11,753 bases of DNA, from NCBI GenBank assembly GCA_004802705.1, contig SGPL01000793.1, forward strand, positions 1 through 11,753, written 5' to 3'. The position numbers were made by a program, and so were the translations under genes. Source of the stretch: Bondarzewia mesenterica. Lineage: Eukaryota > Basidiomycota > Agaricomycetes > Russulales > Bondarzewiaceae. The notes beneath the pieces were generated by a model, which saw only the letters and a program-made list of their open reading frames with translations, was not told the DNA's origin and searched no databases. Numbering within the stretch: position 1 is the first letter of the stretch; every line of letters starts with the position of its first letter. Of the stretch, positions 1-8,229 are shown piece by piece.

Positions 1-3
1 TAA

Positions 4-272
4 ATGTCCAAGAAGAGCAAATGGGAAAAAAGAACTAAAGTAGCCGCAAGTGAGATTGGAGAATCAGAAGACAAACTTGAGCACCCGGAAATGAACGACA
101 CGAGCAGACTTGTGCTGCCAAATGGAAGTGCAAGGAAATAATATGTTATCTGTTACAGCGAAGCACATCAACATCGACGAATTCTTGACAGGAATAATGC
201 GAGACAACTCACCAGATTCGGGCTCGAACTACGTGGGACGATGTCGAGTACTTTATCAATTTTCGCTTTTTT
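4..272 (+). pseudogene. Unrecognised coding-like segments, probably one ORF split by a frameshift
   Basis: Two short adjacent open frames read like real protein. The first (4-141) starts MSKKSKWEKRTKVAA and is rich in charged residues, then stops with TAA at 139-141. The second lies in the next frame (143-274, ATG at 143) and contains KHINIDEFLTGIMRDN and SPDSGSNYVG. The second frame is open upstream across 128-142, so one shift near 130-140 would join them. An intron there is unlikely: TTACAG at 153-158 could be an acceptor, but no good donor lies at a normal distance. I do not recognise the family. It could be the end of a gene entering from outside the window, a decayed repeat, or chance. 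It points at the DUF6698-type gene. Confidence 0.3.
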
Positions 273-357
273 GACGGTTGTTCCTGAACTGGTCTGGGGT
301 TTGAGCCCTGGTCAGGAATCTGAAGGCGCGAGCGGGCACCATTGCTCGTTCTTGCAG

Positions 358-486
358 GAGGAGGAGTACCGACAACCGGTGCATGAGGATGAACGCGCTG
401 ACAATGGGGTGGACTCGGAGTCGGTGATATGGGAGTCAGGGAAGGTGAACGTTGAGCTGCGGCATCGTCACTTTAAGTTGTACTAG
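358..486 (+). CDS. Possible terminal exon, unrecognised
   Basis: The stretch after a plausible acceptor (TTCTTGCAG, ending about 357) is open to TAG at 484-486. It encodes an acidic 42-residue tail beginning EEEYRQPVHEDERADNG. It could be spliced in phase from the segment ending at TGTCGA (about 250) using a weak donor GTACTT. Alternatively it belongs to an unspliced 81-residue frame starting at ATG 241, whose N-terminus (MSSTLSIFAFLTVVPELVWG) resembles a secretion signal. I cannot choose between the two. Its stop lies 14 bp inside the 3' end of the convergent minus-strand gene. No family recognised; the exon may not be real. Confidence 0.22.
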   Translation, partial: EEEYRQPVHEDERADNGVDSESVIWESGKVNVELRHRHFKLY

Positions 487-2366
487 TAAGCAGAAAAAAA
501 AACGCACCACGATGGTGATGACGACGGGGAACAACATCATGTTCTTCCCATTCATCCTCACGCTGCATTCCCTCGCTTTCCCATTCATCCTCACGCTGCA
601 TTTCCTCGCTTTCCCATTCTTCCTCGTGCTGCACTTGCTCCCTTTCCTGTTTCCTCTCTTCCTCTTCCACTTCAATGGGACCGTCCTCGCTCTCTTTGCT
701 TGGTTGCTCGGGTTCTCCCTCTTCTTCTGGTTCACTATCTTCTCGTTCTCTATCTTGCTGAGATCGACGGGCTTGGATGGTAGACAAAAGGGTGGTCTTG
801 GGCATGGCTGAGCCAGACGAGGATTGCTGGCCAGTCGACTTTCCAAGGCCAACCTGCCTGTAAAGTGACAATTGCAAAAATGAGGTTTCAAATAACTGAA
901 TAAATTTGAAATCTTACTTATTCCACCACTGCAGAGTCGACTTATGCCACTCAGAGTCCGGGTTTTGCGCGAAAAGGTCTACAATAATCTTGAAAAAATC
1001 TTCGCGCATGAACTCGGTGTCCTCAATGCGCCAATCATCGCTGCTGCACAACGCCCAGTGTGTCTGGGCATACAATATCAGTAATGTGTATTAAGAACGA
1101 TGTGAGAAACAACATACCATAAGTGCGGCATATGCAATGGTGCGAGGTGTCACTTCGACCAAATCGTTCAGTTTTGCTTGTCCGGCCTTTGTTCGAGTTG
1201 ATTTGTTTCCCACGTTGTGCTTTAAACCAGCAGACAGAGACTGAAATATATGCTGCCAGACCTGGGAGATGTGATAAAAGAGTAAGTATTCCTGATGCAT
1301 TTGAAACCTAAGTACATACCCGAACAACGAGCTCACCACGTAGCAGACCCTTCTCAGGATCATTGGGATCGAAATCCTCGCCCTCATACAAAAATGTAGG
1401 TAGGTCCGCTGCTGTTACTTGGATCTGCCCATCCAGCAGTTTCTGAAGGACTCTGCACAAGGGCATTCAATGGGATGTAAATCAAACAAAAATGAGAGAC
1501 TCGCCCTGCGTGATCCTCATCATACTCCATCAATAGGTCAGCCGGCATCAGTAATACGGCGAGCTGTGGGTGCTTAAATCCACGAGTATCCGCTTTGGAG
1601 CTAGATGGTGAGATGATTGGTGTGAGCGACGGAGCTCCAATAATGCGTGCCGTAAGTTCGAGGATGCTATCCTGGAGACTACCAATGTCTTCTCCGCGTG
1701 CACCAGAGTGTGCTTTATTCATCTTAAAAAACAGTGCTCGTATCAATAACATCAAGCATATACTCGCATATAGCTGCATATACTCGCATATAACTGAAAA
1801 ACTGAGTGTACTTACGATCTTTGCAAGCTCTTCCAAGTCTTCTGGTCTCTTTTCGAATGCTTGTAGATGAGATTGAAATGTGGGTATCTTGTTCAGAATC
1901 GCTTTGTAGATGCGCCAATGGTTATGCTCTCGTTCCCTTGATGTAGTGTACTTATCATCAGTCAGTGGCCATAATGCAGTAAAATTTCACTTACAGCCGT
2001 GCTTGTAAACTCTCCTCGTTCTCTTCTGATTCCCCCTCCTCGTCCTCCTCCTCTTCTCTTGCATCTACCTTAACACCGTCATGAAAAAACGTTAATGAAA
2101 GTGATGAACGGATCCTCGCTGTGAGCGATCCATCTTGCAACCTTAGTATAAGGATCCAACGGTGAAGCGCTATTCAAAATAATACCAATGAAAACAACAA
2201 TGCATGATGTGAGTATGCATTAGAAAGAAAGGAGTGAACACTGAAACATACGTTTTTTTTTTTTCTTCAGACCAAGTGACAACACATTTAAAAGTGTTCG
2301 ACGCAGCGGGCTGGATCCACGCTCATCGTTGGGCACTTCTGGATTATCGGATTCTGAAGATGGCAT
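473..2366 (-). CDS. DUF6698-type protein, eight exons
   Basis: My spliced model is exons 2366-2252, 2169-1995, 1936-1816, 1722-1505, 1452-1320, 1261-1118, 1063-918 and 857-473, in total 1437 nt (478 residues plus TAA). Introns are 52-93 nt. Family landmarks are RGFKHPQLAVLL (about 184-195), YDEDHAG, DGQIQVTAADLPTFLYE, DPNDPEKGLLRGE (about 238-250), RVWQHIFQ, EVTPRTIAYAAL (about 290-301), DPFITFINVF and the closing TLQWWNKQV. The function of this family is not known to me; it is common in Agaricomycetes. ATG 2366 fits the usual Ser-rich start (MPSSESDNPE). The fourth intron uses a GC donor. Between the A12 run at the end of exon 1 and a T6 run in exon 2, the family-like frame is a different one from the frame used on either side, so two shifts cancel (see findings). 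The C-terminal 80 or so residues are Glu-rich and repetitive. The family name is recalled from motif pattern, not searched. Confidence 0.82.
548..646 (-). repeat. 33-bp tandem repeat coding for the acidic tail
   Basis: Two nearly identical 33-bp units (548-580 and 581-613) are followed by a degenerate third (614-646). As 33 is a multiple of three, each unit adds eleven residues in frame, giving EWESEGMQRED-like blocks at the C-terminus of the DUF6698-type protein. Copy number is therefore likely to vary between strains without breaking the frame. Confidence 0.85.
1453..1504 (-). other. GC-AG intron (fourth intron of the DUF6698-type gene)
   Basis: The 52-nt intron has donor GCGAGT after exon sequence CAGG, and acceptor TTGTGCAG. 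Only this choice joins HAG to VLQKLLDGQIQV in phase with the family-like frame. The nearby GT (GTCTCT) with the same acceptor would give an unrelated reading. Confidence 0.75.
1756..1795. repeat. 20-bp tandem duplication inside an intron
   Basis: Unit 1756-1775 and unit 1776-1795 differ at one base. Each contains GCATATACTCGCATATA. The pair lies in the third intron (1723-1815) of the DUF6698-type gene and partly explains that intron's longer 93-nt size. Confidence 0.9.
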
Positions 2367-2797
2367 AATATATTTATGAGTTATACGGAAGAGTGGATGT
2401 GTGAAATGTTATGAAAAAGAAAGGAGGATGTTCATGAAGAAGTACAGGACAAGATGGGACGGCGCGACTTGAGACACGTTCACATCATGTGATCAGCTCC
2501 AATATCACCGGACATGCAGCAACAACACTGTCTAACTTGTTATTCATCTAAATCTAAGCTTTAATTTAAACAGGAATGTACTTTAGATATATTCTCAAGG
2601 TCGTACACATTTTTTTCTGTTACTTTTACTTCACTTTTGGATGAAAACTGAACGTGTGTTGCAGATGATATTGTCATGTGACCGCAACACGTCGATCGCG
2701 TCCAAGTCAAAATTATGCACCGCGGCATCTGATTGTCAGTGTATGCTTCCCTCAGGCTTTTGCCATGCACTGGCTCTTCATCCTCATACTTTTACTC
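2367..2797. promoter_or_regulatory. Shared upstream region of two divergent genes
   Basis: These 431 bases separate the start of the DUF6698-type gene (reading left) from that of the Plavaka transposase (reading right). I see no ORF that belongs to either family. A 13-bp near-perfect palindrome, TCACATCATGTGA (2480-2492), could be a regulator site. I found no clear TATA box at a sensible distance. The left end of the Plavaka element should lie here, but I could not see terminal inverted repeats. Confidence 0.4.
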
Positions 2798-4204
2798 ATG
2801 GTTTACTCTTGCTTGGCATGCAACAAAACATTTACCAAGTCACAGGCACTCTCGCTTCATNGGAACAGCTGCAAGAAGGCAACATTAACAACTGTCTCGC
2901 TCCTACAAAAGCGAAAAGCAAATCAAGAGCATAAGACAGCTGCTAAGATTGCTCGCAAGGAGGCACTCAACATTGCTGCTGCATGAGAAGATCAAGAAAA
3001 TGAGTGGGAAGATGCTTCTGATTTAGTTTGGGCTTTTACTTGCGCATACATGTATATACTAATGTGTTATTCTATGTATTAGGTTGTTCCTGCTGAAACA
3101 AAGGAACCGTCGCACTTGAATATTCCATCAACCACTTCTGGACGTGCTCGCCGCTTTCCTAAGTGATACGATGACTATGTTCCATCCTTGCCGACCCCAA
3201 TCCCTCATGTTTAACAGCGTGCCATTCCCCATTCTCTGCCAGTTCATCCACCATCTGAGGAACCTCTGGACGAGTCTATACTAAGCCAAACGGATTTTGC
3301 TTCATCCCTCCAAAACTACAATATTCTAACGGAGCCAAATGAATTCAGATTGTATCGTGCATACACAACAATTCCTTTATACGATCCTTATGAAGGTTTC
3401 GAGTCTATGTGTGATTCATCTGAGTTTTGTATCTCTCAGGCTACAGATACACGAAACTGGTTGTCTGGCTTTGGATCTCAGGTGTCTAAACTCTGTGACT
3501 CGCTGCACAATAACGTCTATGCTCCTTTTCTTAATGTCACCGTCTTTCGGCTCATGAACTGGTTTTATAACTCCTCGAATCAAAAATCTATCGCGGACTT
3601 GGACCGGCTTGTCAATAACGTCATTCTTCCTGATGACTTTGACAAGGCACACTTAGAGGGCTTCAGTGCGCGGCGAGAACTGAACCGTCTAGATAACAAT
3701 CAACAAAAGCCAGAATTTTCCTTAGACGATGGCTGGCATGAAACATCAGTTAAAATTCGACTACCTGCAGACAAAGTTTGCTACGAAACTGAAGCAGATG
3801 CACTGGAACTCAAAGTCACTGGCCTTTACTATCGAAAATTACTGGATGTTCTTAAAGCAGCTTGGAGCGAGCCCGCCGCAAGCCACTTTCATCTTTTCCC
3901 TTTCAAGCTATTCTGGAAAGCTTCGGAACACTCAGACGATCCCCCAGTTCGTGTTGTCAGTGAGATTTTCAACTCAGATGCTGTCTTGGAAGAGCACGAA
4001 TGAATTCAATCTTGTCCACCCGAGCCTGGATGTAATCTCAAAAGGGTCATCGCTTCCTTCATGCTATGGTCAGACTCGACGCACCTCGCAAACTTTGGAA
4101 TGGCATCACTCTGGCCGCTCTATGCTTACTTTGGCAATCTCTCAAAATATATTCGAGGTAAACCGACATCTTTTTCCACTCATCACTTGGCCTATTTCCC
4201 CTCG

Positions 4205-4257
4205 GCAAGTAGTTCCATCCTTCTCATGCTGTGTAATATTTCTTATATTTTTTACAG
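4205..4257 (+). other. GC-AG intron in the transposase gene
   Basis: The 53-nt intron starts GCAAGT (the standard GC-type donor) and ends TTTTTTACAG. It joins HHLAYFPS to LPDFVQDTYR in phase, which is the family order. Reading through it would insert unrelated residues. Confidence 0.85.
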
Positions 4258-5368
4258 TTGCCGGACTTTGTGCAAGATACATACCGAAGGATATACAAGA
4301 AGAGCGCAACTGCGGCAGTCCTTACACACTTGAAATGGGAGCTCCTGCATGAAATATGGCTCCTTCTATTAGATCCCGAGTTCATGCATGCTTATGAACA
4401 TGGAATTGTCCTTCGGTGCTCTGACGGTAATCTGCGTCGTGTTTTTCCTAGATTTTTCACTTATTCTGCTGATTATCCCGAAAAGTGAGTCTCTACTGAC
4501 AGTTCAGACTCTCCATTAATTTACATATTACAGAATCATTCTTGCATCAATCAAGTCACTGGGAAAGTATCCGTGCCCTCGCTGCTTTGTGAAGAAGGAC
4601 CAGATCGGTGCCCTTGGCATAAAGCTCGATCAAAAGCGCTGAGAAAATGGTCGAGTAGATGACTCCGCACGTCAAGGTAAAATTAAGATGGCTCGACAGT
4701 GGATCTTTGAGAAGGGGTATGCCATTGCATCCAAAGCAGTTGAGCGCCTCCTCGGACCAACGTCTCTTGTACCAACCCGAGTGAGTGTTTTAATTTTTTT
4801 TATTAAATCTACATCTGATTCGCTATCGCTTGACAGAATGCTTTCTCGACTCGTTTTTCAAAATTCAACTTCAATTTCTACTCAATGTTCATGCCCGACC
4901 TTCTACACAAATTTGAATTGGGTGTGTGGAAGGCGATTCTCACTCATCTCCTTCGGATTCTCTATGCTGCTGGAGGTGACAGTATTCAAAAATTGAATCA
5001 AAGGTATGTCCGCTCGTCTTCTCTGTTCGCTTTCTCTCAAACATGATGTGCTGTTAGATTTCATCAGGTTCCTACGTTTGGAAGGGACACTATCCGCAAA
5101 TTCAGTAATAATGTATCTGGGATGAAGAAGCTGGCTGGAAGGGATTTCGAAGATTTGCTTCAAGTTTGGATTCATTTTCTTATCATCCAAGCCTCATTCT
5201 AATTTTCTTTACTATTTACAGTGCTCAATTCCAGTTTTCGAAGGACTTCTTCCATCACCGCACAATGAAATCATTCTCGACTTGTTGTTCACTCTTGCAA
5301 CATGGCATGCATATGCCAAACTCTGCCTTCACACTGAAACTACCCTGGGATTCTTCGATACTACCACC

Positions 5369-5373
5369 ACATC
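5369..5373. repeat. Target site duplication ACATC, left copy
   Basis: ACATC directly precedes the TGT start of the solo LTR and is repeated at 5994-5998. Five-bp duplications are usual for LTR-element integrase. Confidence 0.93.
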
Positions 5374-5993
5374 TGTCAGGGCTCAGCCTAAGCCTAACCC
5401 CAAACAATCACCAAAATGGGAGTTGAGTGTTGAAGGGTTCTTGTGGTCTCAAAGCGCAGGGCCTTACGCTCACAACTGTGGCGAATTCCTAAATTAATAT
5501 TACAAACAAGGATAAGTACAAAGGGCGAGCTTACCTGTGGCGAATTCCCAAGTGCTGAAAACTGGGATACCACAGGTGCTGCGCCGCAGTATAAATACGT
5601 AAGTATGTTTAGGGCAGGTCTAGTGAACCCTGCCTGCTAAGCAGTGTGTCCGTACATCAGTCAGCCAACTCGGCGTATCAGTAAGCAAGGCCGAGCGTGT
5701 ATCAGTCAGCCAAGCATGAATAAGCTAAGTAAAATATCACATGACTGATCACGTGCCATAACATGTGATAATCTATAAATACGCATCTAGGCCCCAGTCT
5801 GGCTAAGCCTAGATCAGCTGGTGCGACTAGTGGGTTTTCCAAGACTAAGTCTGGCCCCTTGTCTGAGTCCGCAGATGTCCGGTCCTCCCTTGTCGCAGGG
5901 CGATGCATCACAAGGCTAGTTAACTCCCTCGTGATATGGGTGACTAAGTAAGTTACATAATCGAAAAAGAAAAGAAAATACATAGTCATCACA
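5374..5993. mobile_element. Solo LTR of a retrotransposon, 620 bp
   Basis: The segment begins TGTCAGGGCTCAGCC and ends CATAGTCATCACA, the TG...CA ends of LTRs. Perfect ACATC copies flank it, and it holds no gag, protease or reverse transcriptase coding. It splits exon 7 of the transposase between the codons of TTTTS and LGQLIRRF. The solo form is normally left by recombination between the two LTRs of a full element. Two TATAAATA boxes (5590-5597 and about 5774) and a CACGTG box suggest its own promoter. Short direct repeats occur: CTGTGGCGAATTCC at 5476 and 5535, and ATCAGTCAGCCAA at 5656 and 5701 with a weaker copy at 5677. Copia and gypsy origins cannot be told apart without internal sequence. 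The proposed plus orientation rests only on the promoter-like order. Confidence 0.92.
5735..5780 (+). promoter_or_regulatory. Putative LTR promoter: inverted repeat, E-box, TATA
   Basis: TATCACATG (5735-5743) and CATGTGATA (5762-5770) form a perfect 9-bp inverted repeat around a CACGTG box (5750-5755). TATAAAT follows at 5774-5780. A second perfect inverted repeat, ATCTAGGC/GCCTAGAT (5785-5792 and 5807-5814), lies just downstream and could fold at the RNA 5' end. Confidence 0.45.
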
Positions 5994-5998
5994 ACATC
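5994..5998. repeat. Target site duplication ACATC, right copy
   Basis: This is the second copy of the 5-bp duplication, after the CA end of the LTR. The transposase frame resumes immediately after it. Confidence 0.93.
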
Positions 5999-7774
5999 CC
6001 TCGGCCAACTCATTCGTCGCTTCTCTATCACAGTCTGTTCAGCATTTATTACTCAAGAGCTCCCACAGGAAGAGGCAGCACGTGGAAGACGTATTGCCAC
6101 TCTAGCAGCAAGATCGGAAGGCAGTGGTCCAGTGCGTCAGCAGGCTGCTGGCACGAAGCAAAAATTCTTTAATATGTCCACGTATAAGTTGCACGCGTTA
6201 GGTGACTATATCAAGACGATCCGCTCATTTGGTACAACTGACAATTATACCACTCAAGTCATAAGCAGCCGTGCTTGTGCTCACCAATCAATTATAAAGC
6301 ATACTGATTATTTTTGTTAGGGCGAGCTCGAGCATCGGCGTGTCAAGCGGTTCTATGCTCGCACTAACAAGAACCAGTTCCAAATGCAAGTCACCAAGCA
6401 TGAACGACGTGAACGCCTTCTAGAGCAGATTCACAGGCGATCTGAGTCGTTCCATAATCAAGGCGCTTCTAGCTCTAGCCCTGTGCCAATCATCCAAGCT
6501 GCTGCCTTGCGTTTTGAGGATGCTGACCCACTACCACATACCTCTCCTCACGTCCACTATCACGTTTCGGAATCCACAAAGCATTTCGAAAATGTAACTC
6601 TGTGGGTAAGGCAGAATCCGAATGATCCTGCTCTCAAGGTATGTATTCTCTCCTATTTGTACTATGCAGTGTGATAGGAATTGATGAGTGGTTATTGCAG
6701 AACTTTCGAGCTAGACTTCAGAACTACTTGCTTGCTCGTCTTCTAGGGAAACAGTTTGATGGCGATGAGCACATGTTTTCCGACGAAGATAGAAACTGCA
6801 TCTCATTCATCCATAATCGTATCTATCGCCACAAAGTCCTTCGCATCAATTACACGAGCTACGACATGCGTCGCTGCCAAGACTCAATAAACCCTCGTAC
6901 CCATGCTGACATCATGGTTCTTTCGCATGAGGACAATGATGACAGTGAGCCCCACCCATACTGGTATGCTCGTGTTGTTGGGATCTTTCACGCTGAGGTC
7001 CGACACACGGGGCCTCTTTCAAAATCGACCGAGACGCAGTGCATGGATTTCTTGTTTGTGAGGTGGTTTGGCCAGGATCTATCTCATCGTGCGGGTTGGA
7101 ATGCCCAACACCTCTATCGCATCGGCTTCCTTGACAGCAATCTTCCTGGTGCATTCGGTTTTCTCAATCCAAACGAAATCATTCGAGCTGTGCACATGAT
7201 CCCTGCATTTGCACACAAGCGCACGGATGCGCTGCTCCCTTCGACTTCTATTGCTCATCCACACACATCCTTAGGAGATAAGAGCACGACAGAATGGAGA
7301 TTTTATTATATCGGAATGTGAGCCGTTCATTTTCATTCGCTTACAGCTAACTAACTCTGTTATCTATGCAAAAATTCAAATTTCCCCCCGGCTTGCAACT
7401 TACTTGTTTGCACTAGGTTTGTCGATCGTGACATGTTCATGCGGTTTCGTGGTGGCGGCGTTGGACACAGATCGACAAAGGATGCATCAGATAATATGCT
7501 AGCTGACTCACACCAGGTCCCTGTCGAGGAGGAGCTTGAAGAGGGATTCGAAAGAGGGGGCAACACTGATGGTACTCAGGATGAGGATTTGGCAGACGAT
7601 TGGCAGGATGAAGAGATCGACTATGGGTATGTCCTGGATGAGGAAGTTGAAGAAGAAGTGGTTATGGCGGATGAAGGTCATATCAACGAAGGTATGAACG
7701 ACTTGGGACCGGAGGACGGCGAGGACAATTGGGGGGATGATATCCTCGACTTGGAGGGATTTGGTGCTCTGTAA

Positions 7775-8229
7775 TACCTACCCAGCCTGATTCTATTTGA
7801 CTTACACTTAGGACGATTTTTCTATGCAGAAAATAGACTTAAATACGAATTTTTTTAATGGAACGGACCTGAACTCATCTGCAGCGACAGTTTCGTTGCC
7901 GACGCTGAGGTATGGCAATCCATTTTGCCGACTATATTTGCTCGTGGATTCCATCGTGCATCCTTATTTTTTTCTTCAGGAATACTTGACCAAAGTTAGT
8001 ATTTATTATGGATCTACGGTAGGAATTTTTTACGCAGAATCCCTCTGTATTTTATTCTTGTAGTACTATCCCTTTCGACGGCCAAAATCTGCGCGTTCTT
8101 ACATTGCCATAATAGGCAATCCTTTGTCTGACTAAACTCAACGGAGAATCCCGTGTCTCCCTTGCGAGGGATACTTTCTGCCCTTTCGCTGATGATCAAG
8201 CGTGCTGTGTGATAAGAATTTTCCAGACC
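7775..8229. other. Transposase downstream flank, no gene seen
   Basis: AT-rich sequence follows the TAA of the transposase. A 79-residue plus frame (7824-8063) and a 61-residue minus frame (8014-8199) show no recognisable motif. The right end of the Plavaka element should fall here, but I could not identify a terminal inverted repeat or duplicated target. The boundary with the oxidoreductase remnant is therefore unknown. Confidence 0.4.

Larger units (their letters stand above)
2798..7774 (+). pseudogene. Plavaka-family DNA transposase, broken
   Basis: Ten exons: 2798-3025, 3083-4204, 4258-4484, 4534-4780, 4837-5003, 5058-5163, 5222-6257 (interrupted by an LTR), 6321-6638, 6701-7317 and 7417-7774. 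Without the LTR this is 3801 nt or 1266 codons plus stop, with every junction in phase. The N-terminus is a C2HC zinc finger (C5, C8, H21, C25). Plavaka landmarks follow: NVTVFRLMNWFYNSSNQKS, TGLYYRKLLD, MLWSDSTHLANFG (D407), PCPRC (540-543), FMPDLLHKFELGVWK (D629), VSGMKKLA, TLATWHAYAK, GELEHRRVKRFYARTNK (about 837) and DRDMFMRFRGGGVGH, then an acidic tail. The conserved D407, D629 and Glu/His near 838-841 are candidate catalytic residues of the DDE-type nuclease that cuts and pastes the element. Internal stops lie at 2984, 3164, 3212, 4001 and 4640, so the gene cannot make full-length enzyme. Base 2861 is N. Confidence 0.9.

Noticed and set aside
452..811. Plus-strand 119-residue frame with repeating hydrophobic blocks (FILTLHSLAFP-like), resembling a membrane protein
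   Set aside because: It is the antisense reading of the 33-bp repeat and Glu-rich tail of the minus-strand gene. Antisense of acidic codons naturally gives Phe/Leu/Ser-rich frames.
1321..1400. tRNA-like GGGATCGAAATCC string near 1360-1375
   Set aside because: There is no matching acceptor stem, D-arm or anticodon arm, and the bases encode the conserved DFDPNDP segment of the minus-strand gene.
2082..2087. Programmed ribosomal frameshift at the T6 run in the DUF6698-type gene
   Set aside because: A second offsetting shift is needed at the A12 run, which makes sequencing error or compensated mutation simpler. No structure or known precedent in the family supports recoding.
2678..2797. In-frame N-terminal extension of the transposase, including the hydrophobic run MHWLFILILLLMVYS, read as a signal or membrane anchor
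   Set aside because: A nuclear transposase is not expected to carry one. The ATG at 2798 places the zinc finger at the N-terminus as I know it from the family.
5374..5993. A long intron of about 620 nt in exon 7 of the transposase
   Set aside because: There are no splice sites at the edges, other introns are under 100 nt, and the TG...CA ends with perfect ACATC duplication are explained by an LTR.
5702..6031. Minus-strand 109-residue frame with hydrophobic segments
   Set aside because: It lies within the LTR and runs into the transposase exon on the other strand. It has no motif or start context.
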